Assembly (NCBI GenBank): GCA_036702975.1 | Contig: DATNPX010000043.1 | Location: 62,001 to 126,000, forward strand | Origin: DATNPX01 sp036702975 | GTDB lineage: Bacteria > Cyanobacteriota > Vampirovibrionia > Obscuribacterales > Obscuribacteraceae | Direction: 5' to 3' | Length of the DNA stretch: 64,000 nucleotides | Notes under the pieces: model-generated | What the model saw: only the letters and a program-made list of their open reading frames with translations | The model's database searches: none | Told to the model about the DNA's origin: nothing | Translations under genes and position numbers: made by a program | Part shown: positions 18,914 to 26,853 of the stretch, piece after piece | Layout of the letters: every line of letters starts with the position of its first letter | How positions within the stretch are numbered: position 1 is the first letter of the stretch

Positions 18914-19888
18914 ATGGTAGCTGCTGGTTTCAATCTGATTAAGCTGTTCGTGCTACTGGCGTTGACTCTCTTTCAAACTAATTTTGCTGAGGCTGGGGAG
19001 CTGCCAAAAGCCCTGCGCGGTAATGGCGAAACCACAGAGTATGCTTTAGGACTAAACGATGCCCCGGTGCTGGTTAGTTGGCAAGCGCCTGCTGAGGAGC
19101 GAGCGATCGTTCTCGCGGTTCACGGTTTTGGATTCAATAAATATGCCTACAAGCAATTCGCCGAGCGCATACAAAGCCAGGGAATTTCAACTTACGCTCT
19201 CGACGTGAGAGGGTTTGGTGACTGGACACGATTCACTTCTTCAGGCACTCAACTCGACCTTGAAGCTGGTGTTCAGGACGTAAAAGATTTGCTCATCAGT
19301 CTAAGAGCTGTACGCCCTAATACACCAATCTTTTTGCTAGGGGAATCAATGGGCGGTGCGCTTGCGTTGCATGTTGCAGCTGAATCGCCTGAGCTAGTCG
19401 ATGGTGTCATCTCGTCCGTTCCATCAAATAATCTGAGAGGAAAAAATCTGTTCGCACTGAAAGTGGTGCTCAAAGTTTTGGCTAAGCCGTTCGGCAGAGT
19501 TGACATCGGACAACAGCTGATGAGCCGAGCTACAAATGACCAAGCCTTGCGCAAAGACTTGCTTTCCGACTCCGAAATTAGAACCAAAGTGAGCAGCACC
19601 GAATTGCTGCGCTTCTGGCACTTTATGAAGAACAATCATTGCGCCGCAATGAGCATCTCCGGAACACCAGTGCTAATGGTGCAAGGCGATAACGATCAGC
19701 TGATCGATTCCGATGGAACACGCAAGCTGTTCGAAGAGCTGCCTACACCAGACAAGTCGATGATGCTCGTCAAAGGCGGTTCACATCTGACTTTTGAAGA
19801 AGGTCAGTTTACTGAACAGACGATTGCACAGGTTTCAGATTGGATGACCAAACACGTAACTGCAACAGCAATGATTGCCAGCCGTTGA
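18914..19888 (+). CDS. Exported alpha/beta hydrolase (monoacylglycerol lipase/lysophospholipase type)
   Basis: The 324-residue enzyme has a signal peptide (hydrophobic residues 7-24, cleavage near AEA-GE) and an alpha/beta hydrolase domain. Oxyanion region VHGFGFNKY, nucleophile elbow GESMGG with Ser145, the acid in QGDNDQLIDSDG and the final His in GGSHLTFEEG are all present. The nearest described class is serine hydrolases acting on monoacylglycerols or lysophospholipids; the substrate is inferred only. ATG 18914 is chosen over TTG 18896. The gene is preceded by a TetR operator and followed by the tetR gene with the same operator, so it is the probable target of that regulator. Confidence 0.88.
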   Translation: MVAAGFNLIKLFVLLALTLFQTNFAEAGELPKALRGNGETTEYALGLNDAPVLVSWQAPAEERAIVLAVHGFGFNKYAYKQFAERIQSQGISTYALDVRGFGDWTRFTSSGTQLDLEAGVQDVKDLLISLRAVRPNTPIFLLGESMGGALALHVAAESPELVDGVISSVPSNNLRGKNLFALKVVLKVLAKPFGRVDIGQQLMSRATNDQALRKDLLSDSEIRTKVSSTELLRFWHFMKNNHCAAMSISGTPVLMVQGDNDQLIDSDGTRKLFEELPTPDKSMMLVKGGSHLTFEEGQFTEQTIAQVSDWMTKHVTATAMIASR

Positions 19889-19934
19889 CGACAAGAGAAT
19901 TCAACGATTTTCCAAAAGCTCGACTGGTAAGGTG

Positions 19935-19963
19935 TTGACAAATCTAGACGACCGGTCTAATAT
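19935..19963 (+). promoter_or_regulatory. Second copy of the promoter/TetR operator module
   Basis: TTGACA (19935-19940), a 17-base spacer and TAATAT (19958-19963) surround TAGACGACCGGTCTA (19945-19959), identical to the operator at 18770-18784. The tetR gene starts 43 bases downstream, so the regulator should repress itself. The half-site pattern resembles the NemR/AcuR-type box. Confidence 0.87.
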
Positions 19964-20005
19964 GTAATCAAGTGATGGCAAAGTCAATAGGAAAGGTGAG
20001 TAAAA

Positions 20006-20641
20006 GTGAGCAGCAAATTGGTGAGCCGGCAAGACACGAGAATGGCCTTAATTCAGGCCGGCACTGAAGTCATGCTAGGAAAAGGCTATACCAATACAGG
20101 GATTCAAGAAGTCTTGTCCGCTTTGGGTGTGCCGAAGGGGTCGTTCTATCACTATTTCGAAAGCAAAGAATCTTTCGCCGTCGCCATTGTTCAACATCTT
20201 GACCATGACCAAACCGCAGACATGCTAAGGATCTTGCGAAATACCGAACAAACTCCGCTGCAAAGATTGAAGACTTATTGCGAGTTGCACAAACAAGCAA
20301 TGCTGTCTCAAGAATGCCGTAAAGGCTGCCTTCTTGGCTTGTTGAGCCAAGAAATGGCTGATCAAAATGAAACATTGCGCAGAGAGTTGTCGTCTATTTG
20401 GGACAAGAGATTGGACATTTTAGCAGCCTGCATCGAGGAGGGTCAGGCCGCTGGAGAGATAAGAACAGACTGCGCTCCGAGGAAACTGGCTAGTGTGTTC
20501 AACTGTGGATGGAATGGTGCAGTTATGCATTCAAAGGCCGCGAAAAATCCAGAGGCTTTGGACGCGTTTATCGAGCTTATGTTCGACCATTTTTTCATCG
20601 CTGGAAGTTCAGCATCCTGCAAGCAACCACAAAGTATTTGA
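20006..20641 (+). CDS. TetR-family repressor, NemR/AcuR-like
   Basis: Residues 1-60 form the TetR DNA-binding domain (IQEVLSALGVPKGSFYHYFESKESF), and the C-terminal ligand-binding domain carries KGCLLGLLSQEMADQ and the GQAAGEIR stretch typical of NemR-like regulators. NemR of E. coli senses electrophiles; here the ligand is unknown, but Cys residues at the start of the sensor domain are compatible with that. GTG 20006 follows AAAGGTGAG at five bases. Identical operators stand before this gene and before the hydrolase, so negative autoregulation and coordinate control are likely. Confidence 0.9.
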   Translation: MSSKLVSRQDTRMALIQAGTEVMLGKGYTNTGIQEVLSALGVPKGSFYHYFESKESFAVAIVQHLDHDQTADMLRILRNTEQTPLQRLKTYCELHKQAMLSQECRKGCLLGLLSQEMADQNETLRRELSSIWDKRLDILAACIEEGQAAGEIRTDCAPRKLASVFNCGWNGAVMHSKAAKNPEALDAFIELMFDHFFIAGSSASCKQPQSI

Positions 20642-20771
20642 TGTGACTTTAGGCTCGAAAATCTAATTTCGAATTCGAAATAAAACTCTCAAACCACCCG
20701 AAAAATTATCACAAACTTCCCCATCTGCGCTCATCAAGGCGAGTCGCACGGCATTTTCAGGAGTCAGAAAA

Positions 20772-20990
20772 ATGAACAACATAGCCGGCCTTTGGCACCC
20801 TATAAGCGAAGCAAATTTGTATAAGTCAGCTGGATCGCGTTCTAGTTTCAACGCAAAGTGGAGTCGTAAGACTTGGCACTTTTCTGAGCCAACGGCGACT
20901 GAGCAAGAAGACGAGTCGCAGGCTCTCGAATCTCTGCAGTCTTATTTCGGCGGTATGCACCAAGACAGCGGGCGCCGTACAGGCGGTTAA
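20772..20990 (+). CDS. Small protein of unknown function, 72 aa
   Basis: ATG 20772 follows CAGGAG (20758-20763) at eight bases, a good ribosome binding site. The protein is hydrophilic with acidic and Gln/Ser-rich stretches and no recognised motif. It lies between tetR and the converging asnB gene. The ribosome binding site is the main support. Confidence 0.45.
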   Translation: MNNIAGLWHPISEANLYKSAGSRSSFNAKWSRKTWHFSEPTATEQEDESQALESLQSYFGGMHQDSGRRTGG

Positions 20991-21011
20991 CTGACGCTAC
21001 CACGATGCACC

Positions 21012-21042
21012 ACGATGCACTAGGCATTGCATTGTGCATCGT
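21012..21042. terminator. Possible hairpin between converging genes
   Basis: acgatgcac (21012-21020) pairs with gtgcatcgt (21034-21042) across 13 bases, and a partial copy of the left arm lies immediately upstream. It sits between the small plus-strand gene and the end of asnB. There is no T-tract, so terminator function is doubtful. Confidence 0.3.
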
Positions 21043-21071
21043 TGGGGTCGACGTCTCTGTCTCGGTCACTG

Positions 21072-22973
21072 TTAGGCGAAGTACTTCTGCCACCACCGTT
21101 GGAACATGAATATCGTCCACAGTTCTTTGCGGCGATCCGCACTTTGACTGCGATGAGTGGCGAGAAGCTTGCTGATTTCGGAGTATTCGAAGAGTCCTTG
21201 TTTGCGTATGAATGATTCGCTGAAGAGTTCGTCCGCTAGGTCGCGGAATTCATTGTTGAGCCATTTTGCAACAGGTATGCCGAAGCCTTTTTTGGGTCGG
21301 CTGATAGTTCGAGCCGGCAGATATGGTGCCATCGCTTTCTTGAGTAGATATTTTGTCTGCAGTCCGCGCACTTTGAAAGTAGATGGAAGTGACAGCGCAA
21401 ACTCGACGAGTGGATATGCAAGGAAGGGCAATCGCACTTCCAGTGATGCTGCCATTGAGGCTCTGTCTGATTTAACGAGCAGATCGTCTGGCAGATATGT
21501 TCTCAGGTCGAGCTCCATGATTTCATCAACAACATTGCCACCAGGATTGTTGCTCAATCTGAAGTAGTCGTTTGAAAAATCGAATAGCTTTTGAGGTCTG
21601 CCACCTGATTTGGTGCGTGTCGATTCTTTGACGAGCTTGTGTTGCTCTGATAGAGGTATGGAACCCATCCACCGTAAATGACGGCTGCGTGGCTCTTCAG
21701 CTGCTGCTGAAATAAACCGCTTTAGCTTATAGTCGAAGCTCAGGTTGTTCATGTTCACAGGCAGAGCGCGGACAGCAGGTTCGATAACTCCCTTGCGCAA
21801 AATTGCCGGCACCTGATTCCATATTCCAGCAAGTCTGTGCGCCTGATATGTGGGATAACCGCCGAATAGTTCATCGCCGCCCTCTCCCGATAGAGCGACA
21901 GTGACCGACTTTCTCGTCATTTTAGAGAGGAAGAAGGTGGGAAGTATCGAGGCATCTGCCATTGGTTCATCAAGGAATTCCCAGAGCTCGTCCAGGGTTT
22001 TGCGAGCGAGGCCAGGCTCGAACTCGACCACTTCATGCTGCGAATGAATATGGTCTGCCACCGCTTTTGCATGATCTGATTCGTCAAACGATGCATCAGC
22101 AAAACCGATAGAAAAAGTTCGAATGCGACTAGAAGATTGTGACGCTGCCAGCGAAGCGATTGCCGACGAGTCTATGCCGCCTGAAAGAAATATTCCCAGG
22201 GGAACTTCTGAAATCATTCGGAGCTCGACTGAGCGGTCGAGCAACTCGGTCAACTTGTCTGCCGCCTCACTTTCCGATTGCGGCGGATTGCAGGTAACAT
22301 CTGGCTTCCAATAGTTAGTAATTTTCACTTCGCCATTTTTCACGACCATAAAGTGGCCGGGACGAAGTTTGTTAATTCCGGCAAAAATTGAATCGGGCGC
22401 TGGCACATACTCAAGTGCTAGATAACGCTGCAGTGATTCTGTGTTGAGGTCTTTGTGAGAATGAGGATGCTCGAGAATCGCTTTGATTTCGGAGCCAAAA
22501 ACAAACTGACCATTGAAGACCGCCCAGTGGAGCGGTTTTTCTCCAAGGCGGTCCCGCCCTATAAATAGGCTGCGCTTGTTGCTGTCCCAAATAGCAAAGG
22601 AGAACATTCCTTCTAAACGTGTGAGGCAATCATATCCGTATTCTTCGTAAAGGTGCACGATGACTTCTGTGTCTGACTTCGTTCTCAGCGCATGCCCTTT
22701 ATCTAGAACCAATCTCTGTAACTCCTGGAAGTTATAGATCTCGCCATTAAAGACTATCCAGATGCTGCCGTCTTCATTTGGAATCGGCTGTTGCCCGGTT
22801 TTGAGGTCGATAATCGAAAGGCGGGTCATGCCGATTGCGGCAGGACCTACATATTTACTGCCCTGCTCGTCCGGACCTCTATGCGTGATGCTGTCGCACA
22901 TCCGGTCGAGATAGTGTTCGGACGGATCGAGCTCGCGCCCACTGAGATTAAGGTATCCAACGATTCCGCACAC
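21072..22973 (-). CDS. asnB: Asparagine synthetase, glutamine-hydrolysing
   Basis: The enzyme makes asparagine (or amidates a related carboxylate) from aspartate, ATP and glutamine. The GTG start gives MCGIVGYLN, leaving Cys2 as the glutaminase nucleophile; AAAGGAAA upstream supports it. THRGPDEQG and FNGEIYNF complete the class II glutaminase domain, and SGGIDSS (264-270) is the ATP-pyrophosphatase signature of the synthetase domain. At 633 residues it is longer than E. coli AsnB (about 554) and closer to Bacillus or exopolysaccharide-cluster relatives. The gene starts 44 bases after a GT39 glycosyltransferase, so a role in modifying a surface glycan rather than general asparagine supply is possible. 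Confidence 0.93.
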   Translation of the reverse strand: MCGIVGYLNLSGRELDPSEHYLDRMCDSITHRGPDEQGSKYVGPAAIGMTRLSIIDLKTGQQPIPNEDGSIWIVFNGEIYNFQELQRLVLDKGHALRTKSDTEVIVHLYEEYGYDCLTRLEGMFSFAIWDSNKRSLFIGRDRLGEKPLHWAVFNGQFVFGSEIKAILEHPHSHKDLNTESLQRYLALEYVPAPDSIFAGINKLRPGHFMVVKNGEVKITNYWKPDVTCNPPQSESEAADKLTELLDRSVELRMISEVPLGIFLSGGIDSSAIASLAASQSSSRIRTFSIGFADASFDESDHAKAVADHIHSQHEVVEFEPGLARKTLDELWEFLDEPMADASILPTFFLSKMTRKSVTVALSGEGGDELFGGYPTYQAHRLAGIWNQVPAILRKGVIEPAVRALPVNMNNLSFDYKLKRFISAAAEEPRSRHLRWMGSIPLSEQHKLVKESTRTKSGGRPQKLFDFSNDYFRLSNNPGGNVVDEIMELDLRTYLPDDLLVKSDRASMAASLEVRLPFLAYPLVEFALSLPSTFKVRGLQTKYLLKKAMAPYLPARTISRPKKGFGIPVAKWLNNEFRDLADELFSESFIRKQGLFEYSEISKLLATHRSQSADRRKELWTIFMFQRWWQKYFA

Positions 22974-23017
22974 TTTTTAGGTTTCCTTTCCCGGTCAGTT
23001 GAGTTTTTGTTGTCGAT

Positions 23018-24760
23018 TCAGTTTGATACCAATAGCAGTGGCACACTTCCGGTCAACTTCCCGTGGCTCTTTGCCAGGAAAATTAGATCGACCTTCTTGT
23101 CCATGTACGGCTTGCGCTCCAGTACGCGGAAGCGGAATCTGGTTTGAGATGGAATCTGCTTGAATCTATCTTCCGGTACGACTACCAGCGCTTTGCCTGG
23201 CTTCTCAAGAAATGTGACTAAGTCGTCGGTGCCTGTAAGTTCCTCTGGTGCACGCCCGGTTTCAAATAGTGCAAAATCGAACCAGTCGATGGTCTTCGCA
23301 AAATCCTGGTGCAGGGCTAATCTGCTTTCAGGATAATCTTTGAATGTCTTGATGTAGGAAATTGCCGGCGCTTGTTGTGCCATTGCCGGTGATACCTGCC
23401 AAGAATAGCCAAGTAATGCGGCGCAAATGCCGACGAAGATGGCGCTATATGACACCAGTGTCTTCTTGCTCAAAAGAGCCCAGAGCGAGACCATTGCGCA
23501 GCAAGCGACTGCCAGGGGAACGGCGATCCACAAATGAGCGCTTGTTCCGACTATCGATGGAAGGATGGCGGTGGCGAAAGCGGACGCTGCAAATAAAGAA
23601 ATAGTCAGTGCGGCAGCACCTGTGGCGCCGAGATATTTGTGGTCTTTGATTGAGTTCTGAATGTGCAAAGCTACGATGGCTGCTGCTGCTGGGAAAGCAG
23701 GCAAGTCGTAGTAGTTCATCTTGCCGTGAGAGAAGGTAAAGAATGTGGTCGTTAGCACTAACCATATCCACATGAACAGTTCTTGTTTTGATTGCTCTGG
23801 ATCAGACTTGCTCAACCAGTTTTTGATGGCGCCAATAGCAGCGAAAGGCAGGAAGATCGACCAGGGCGCAAAGCCCAGGAACAACGATGCCACCATATAA
23901 GTTGGTGAGTGGTGCCACTCATAGGCCGAGCCGAAAAATCTCTCCACATTATGGTGCCAAAACCAAGCACCGACCGAAGCCGAAGTGTTGACAGCGTGCG
24001 AAGCAGCAAGGTACCAGGGGGCGGCAACGGCACCGAAGACCAAACCGGCAAGTAAGACATGCTTGATCGAAATAGTCTTCAGTTGTTTTGTCGTGAGCAA
24101 GTAGATAGCGAAAGCGGTCGATGGCAAAATGAGCGCCACTGGTCCTTTTGTCAATGTGCCAAGACCCATGCTCACTGCCGCTCCAACGTAGCAGAGAAGG
24201 CGCAGCTTCGGGTTCTTCAGTCCTGTATAGAGCAAAGTAAGTGCAATGCCATCGAACAATGTAAGCAGCATGTCTGTCATGCAGAGAGTGGCAAACTCCC
24301 AGAAACGCTGTGCTGTTGCGAGAATCATGGTGGAGAGCAAGCTGGCTTGCCAGCCCCACAACTTGCGAATCGCTACTGCAAAAATTGCTAGCCAGGTTAT
24401 GGCTGCCACTAAAGACGGTATCCGCGCCGCCCAGCCGGATGCTCCGAAGGCTTTGAAACACGGGATGATAGCCCAATAGTTGAATACTGGTTTATCAATA
24501 CAGGGGATGCCGCGGTAAAGCGGAACTATATAGCTGGATTTTTGCAGCATCTCCTGCGAGATCTCTGCATATGCTATCTCCGACCTGTTGAATTTCGGTC
24601 TTGTGAATGAAACACTGGCGAATGTGACAGCCGATACGATGAGGATTCCCACCAGGCACGCCAACCACGTCTTCCTGGCAGCAAAGTCTGAGGCGATCTT
24701 GCTTTTCAGCAGACGCTTGTATGACTGATCGACGTCTGCAGCAGTATAAGTTGCGTTCAT
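23018..24760 (-). CDS. PMT/ArnT-type family 39 glycosyltransferase
   Basis: A 580-residue multi-helix protein with the GT39 pattern: a first loop with FNRSEIAYAEISQEM, a CIDKPVFNYWAI motif and a GWAARIPSLVAAITW helix. It resembles the protein at 11870-13609 but is not a close copy. It likely transfers a lipid-linked sugar on the periplasmic face of the inner membrane. A soluble C-terminal part of about 110 residues follows the last helix. asnB lies 44 bases downstream on the same strand, probably in one operon. The acceptor is unknown. Confidence 0.85.
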   Translation of the reverse strand: MNATYTAADVDQSYKRLLKSKIASDFAARKTWLACLVGILIVSAVTFASVSFTRPKFNRSEIAYAEISQEMLQKSSYIVPLYRGIPCIDKPVFNYWAIIPCFKAFGASGWAARIPSLVAAITWLAIFAVAIRKLWGWQASLLSTMILATAQRFWEFATLCMTDMLLTLFDGIALTLLYTGLKNPKLRLLCYVGAAVSMGLGTLTKGPVALILPSTAFAIYLLTTKQLKTISIKHVLLAGLVFGAVAAPWYLAASHAVNTSASVGAWFWHHNVERFFGSAYEWHHSPTYMVASLFLGFAPWSIFLPFAAIGAIKNWLSKSDPEQSKQELFMWIWLVLTTTFFTFSHGKMNYYDLPAFPAAAAIVALHIQNSIKDHKYLGATGAAALTISLFAASAFATAILPSIVGTSAHLWIAVPLAVACCAMVSLWALLSKKTLVSYSAIFVGICAALLGYSWQVSPAMAQQAPAISYIKTFKDYPESRLALHQDFAKTIDWFDFALFETGRAPEELTGTDDLVTFLEKPGKALVVVPEDRFKQIPSQTRFRFRVLERKPYMDKKVDLIFLAKSHGKLTGSVPLLLVSN

Positions 24761-25106
24761 ATTGTGCCCAAGCCTCGAATTCCGGGATGCTATATCTTGG
24801 CATGCTGTGTGGGGGCGGTCTTTAAGTCGGGCTCACATAAACAAGGCACCGACTGGAATTGGGCGCCGGCTGCCTGAGTTCAAGTTTCATGTTCTAGTAA
24901 ATTTATGCTGCGCCTTGCTAGTTAAGGCGCCGAGCAATCTGTAAAGCTTTTTGTCGCTCCTGTAAAAGCGCGTTGAATGGCGCTTTCTGCGGATCAGTTT
25001 ACTATCTTGGTCTACAGGGAATATTCCCGAAAGACGGTAAGCGCGGGGGGCGCTGTCGCTGTAAGGGCTGGGAATTTTCAGCCGGCGTTTTGCTTGAGGG
25101 GCGACT
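24761..25106. other. 346-base divergent intergenic region with two hairpins
   Basis: gcgcctt (24910-24916) pairs with aaggcgc (24924-24930) across 7 bases, and aaagcgc (24965-24971) pairs with gcgcttt (24980-24986) across 8 bases. They lie between a minus-strand glycosyltransferase start and the plus-strand gene at 25107. They may structure the leader of the plus-strand gene; neither has a T-tract. Confidence 0.35.
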
Positions 25107-26324
25107 ATGTTCGTAGGCATGAAACGTACTCCGACGGGGTCCTTGCGACTAGGCGAGATCCTTGTCGAAGCCGGAGTGGTTAAAACCGAACTGGTCAACC
25201 AATCGCTGGCGATTGCGAAAAATACCAAGATGCCGATCGGCCGCGTGTTGATATCGCACGGACACCTCTCTGACCTTGTGATCAAAAACGCTGTCGAAGC
25301 GCAGCAAGCCATTAAAGATGGTCGCCTTACCCGTGAGTATGCTGCTAAGCTAATAAAAACTGCGCATGGCCATAACATCAGCATCCAAGAAGCTGATGCT
25401 TTGATTGCCTGGGAAAAGGCCTTCAAAACCAGCTTTAGCGAGCTTGGTAAGTTCTTCATGGCAGCCGGAATTATCTCAGAAGATTTTCTCTGGACTGCGC
25501 ACACCGAAAGCAAGCGAGCTGGTGCTCCAATTGGTGCATGGTTGGCTGAGAGTGAGACTATCTCTCCTAAATTCATGGCCGATGCGCTGAAGATTATGGT
25601 GCTTTCGCGCGAAAATCGCTTGAGTAAACCAGAGGCCATTTTGCTTCTGCAAAAGATCCACAACGAGCACCTTTCGCTAGAGGCTGCAGCGAACGCTCTT
25701 GGACTTTTTGCAATTTTGGAAGAGAAGCGTTTGCGTCTTGCCGAATTACTAGTTGAATCCAAAATTGTCAATTCAGCCACAGCTCTAGAGGCTATCGAAC
25801 TCTCGATCGAGAAGCGCCGTATGCTGGGTGAGATCCTCGTCGAGGAAGGCATCATCACCGAGAATGTGCTCGATGCGGCGTTGCATTTGCAAGAGATGGT
25901 GAATTTGAACATACTTGCATGCTCGCTTGCAGCCGAATTGTTGGCGACTGTTCAAAAGCTGGCTGCACCGCTCGATGATGTGCTCTGTGAACTCGAGAGG
26001 ATGAACAAGGTTGCGAAGTTCGTCTTGAACGCAGGTCTTGTGCCTGAACGCGACCGCATCAGGCTGTTTGAAAACGGCAATTGTCCGGACCTGAAGATCG
26101 GCCAGGTGTTGCTAGATAGCGGACTTGTTCCGGACAAAATCATCGGTTTTGCATCACATTTCCAGCGCCTGATCCAGCAGGAATTTATCGATCACGACGA
26201 AGCGATAGGCGTAATGCATTATTGTTTGCGCTACCACCTGGAGCCTGCCCAGGCCATGCAAAAGCTTGGTTTCCAGCAAGTGCCTCAGTGGGTGACCGCA
26301 GACAAAGAGTTACAGTTGGTTTAG
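25107..26324 (+). CDS. Tandem MshEN-like protein lacking an ATPase
   Basis: Four segments resemble the helical MshEN/T2SSE-N unit found at the front of GspE/PilB-type ATPases: about residues 13-66 (SLRLGEILVEAGVVK), 111-165, 208-265 (LAELLVESKIVNSAT, then MLGEILVEEGIITENVL) and 329-360 (IGQVLLDSGLVPDK). No Walker motif follows. In some ATPases this unit binds cyclic di-GMP through conserved Arg and Gln residues; those positions look poorly kept here, so binding is uncertain. GAGGGG lies shortly before ATG 25107. It may be a scaffold or regulator for a type IV pilus or secretion ATPase encoded elsewhere. Confidence 0.78.
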   Translation: MFVGMKRTPTGSLRLGEILVEAGVVKTELVNQSLAIAKNTKMPIGRVLISHGHLSDLVIKNAVEAQQAIKDGRLTREYAAKLIKTAHGHNISIQEADALIAWEKAFKTSFSELGKFFMAAGIISEDFLWTAHTESKRAGAPIGAWLAESETISPKFMADALKIMVLSRENRLSKPEAILLLQKIHNEHLSLEAAANALGLFAILEEKRLRLAELLVESKIVNSATALEAIELSIEKRRMLGEILVEEGIITENVLDAALHLQEMVNLNILACSLAAELLATVQKLAAPLDDVLCELERMNKVAKFVLNAGLVPERDRIRLFENGNCPDLKIGQVLLDSGLVPDKIIGFASHFQRLIQQEFIDHDEAIGVMHYCLRYHLEPAQAMQKLGFQQVPQWVTADKELQLV

Positions 26325-26397
26325 TAGTTTAACTCTGGAGCCATGCTGGCTGCGCGACTGATATTGCCACAGTAGCCTGTTTTTAGTAAGGGTTAGA

Positions 26398-26643
26398 CTA
26401 GATACGGAAGAGGTTTAGCAATTGACCAACGGTCTGAAGCTCTTCGCTGGTCAGTGATTGCACTTCCTCAAGGAGTTCTTTCTGGTCCCGCTCGAAGAAT
26501 TTCATCGATTTGACACGGTCGTACAATTCGTCAGCGCCTGGATTGTAGGCACGCATCAACTGCACGCGATTGATAAGTCCGTACTGGTTCGGGTCGAAGC
26601 TGATTACGTCGTTTACGGTGAAGGCAGGCTTAGTAAGGTTCAT
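26398..26643 (-). CDS. Small acidic helical protein, 81 aa
   Basis: ATG 26643 follows AGAGGA at about eight bases; a TTG three bases earlier is in frame. The protein is mostly helical with a conserved-looking VKSMKFFERDQKELLEEV core and no known motif. It lies tail-to-tail with the tandem MshEN gene. Function unknown. Confidence 0.6.
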   Translation of the reverse strand: MNLTKPAFTVNDVISFDPNQYGLINRVQLMRAYNPGADELYDRVKSMKFFERDQKELLEEVQSLTSEELQTVGQLLNLFRI

Positions 26644-26853
26644 CAATTAGTCCTCTTCCCTCGGGAGTACGACAATACTAGCTAGGCCCACGTGAAATAC
26701 CTGTGAAAATCAGTTCAGGGTTATTTTTAATAAACCGGAATTCGCTAGCCACAGCTAGTCAATAAGGCCGAAGATTGTCATAATTACTCAATTATCGAGA
26801 TCTTCCAGCAGCCTCTTGCAGAAAATAAGAGCAGTCTAAAGCTTTACGGATAT

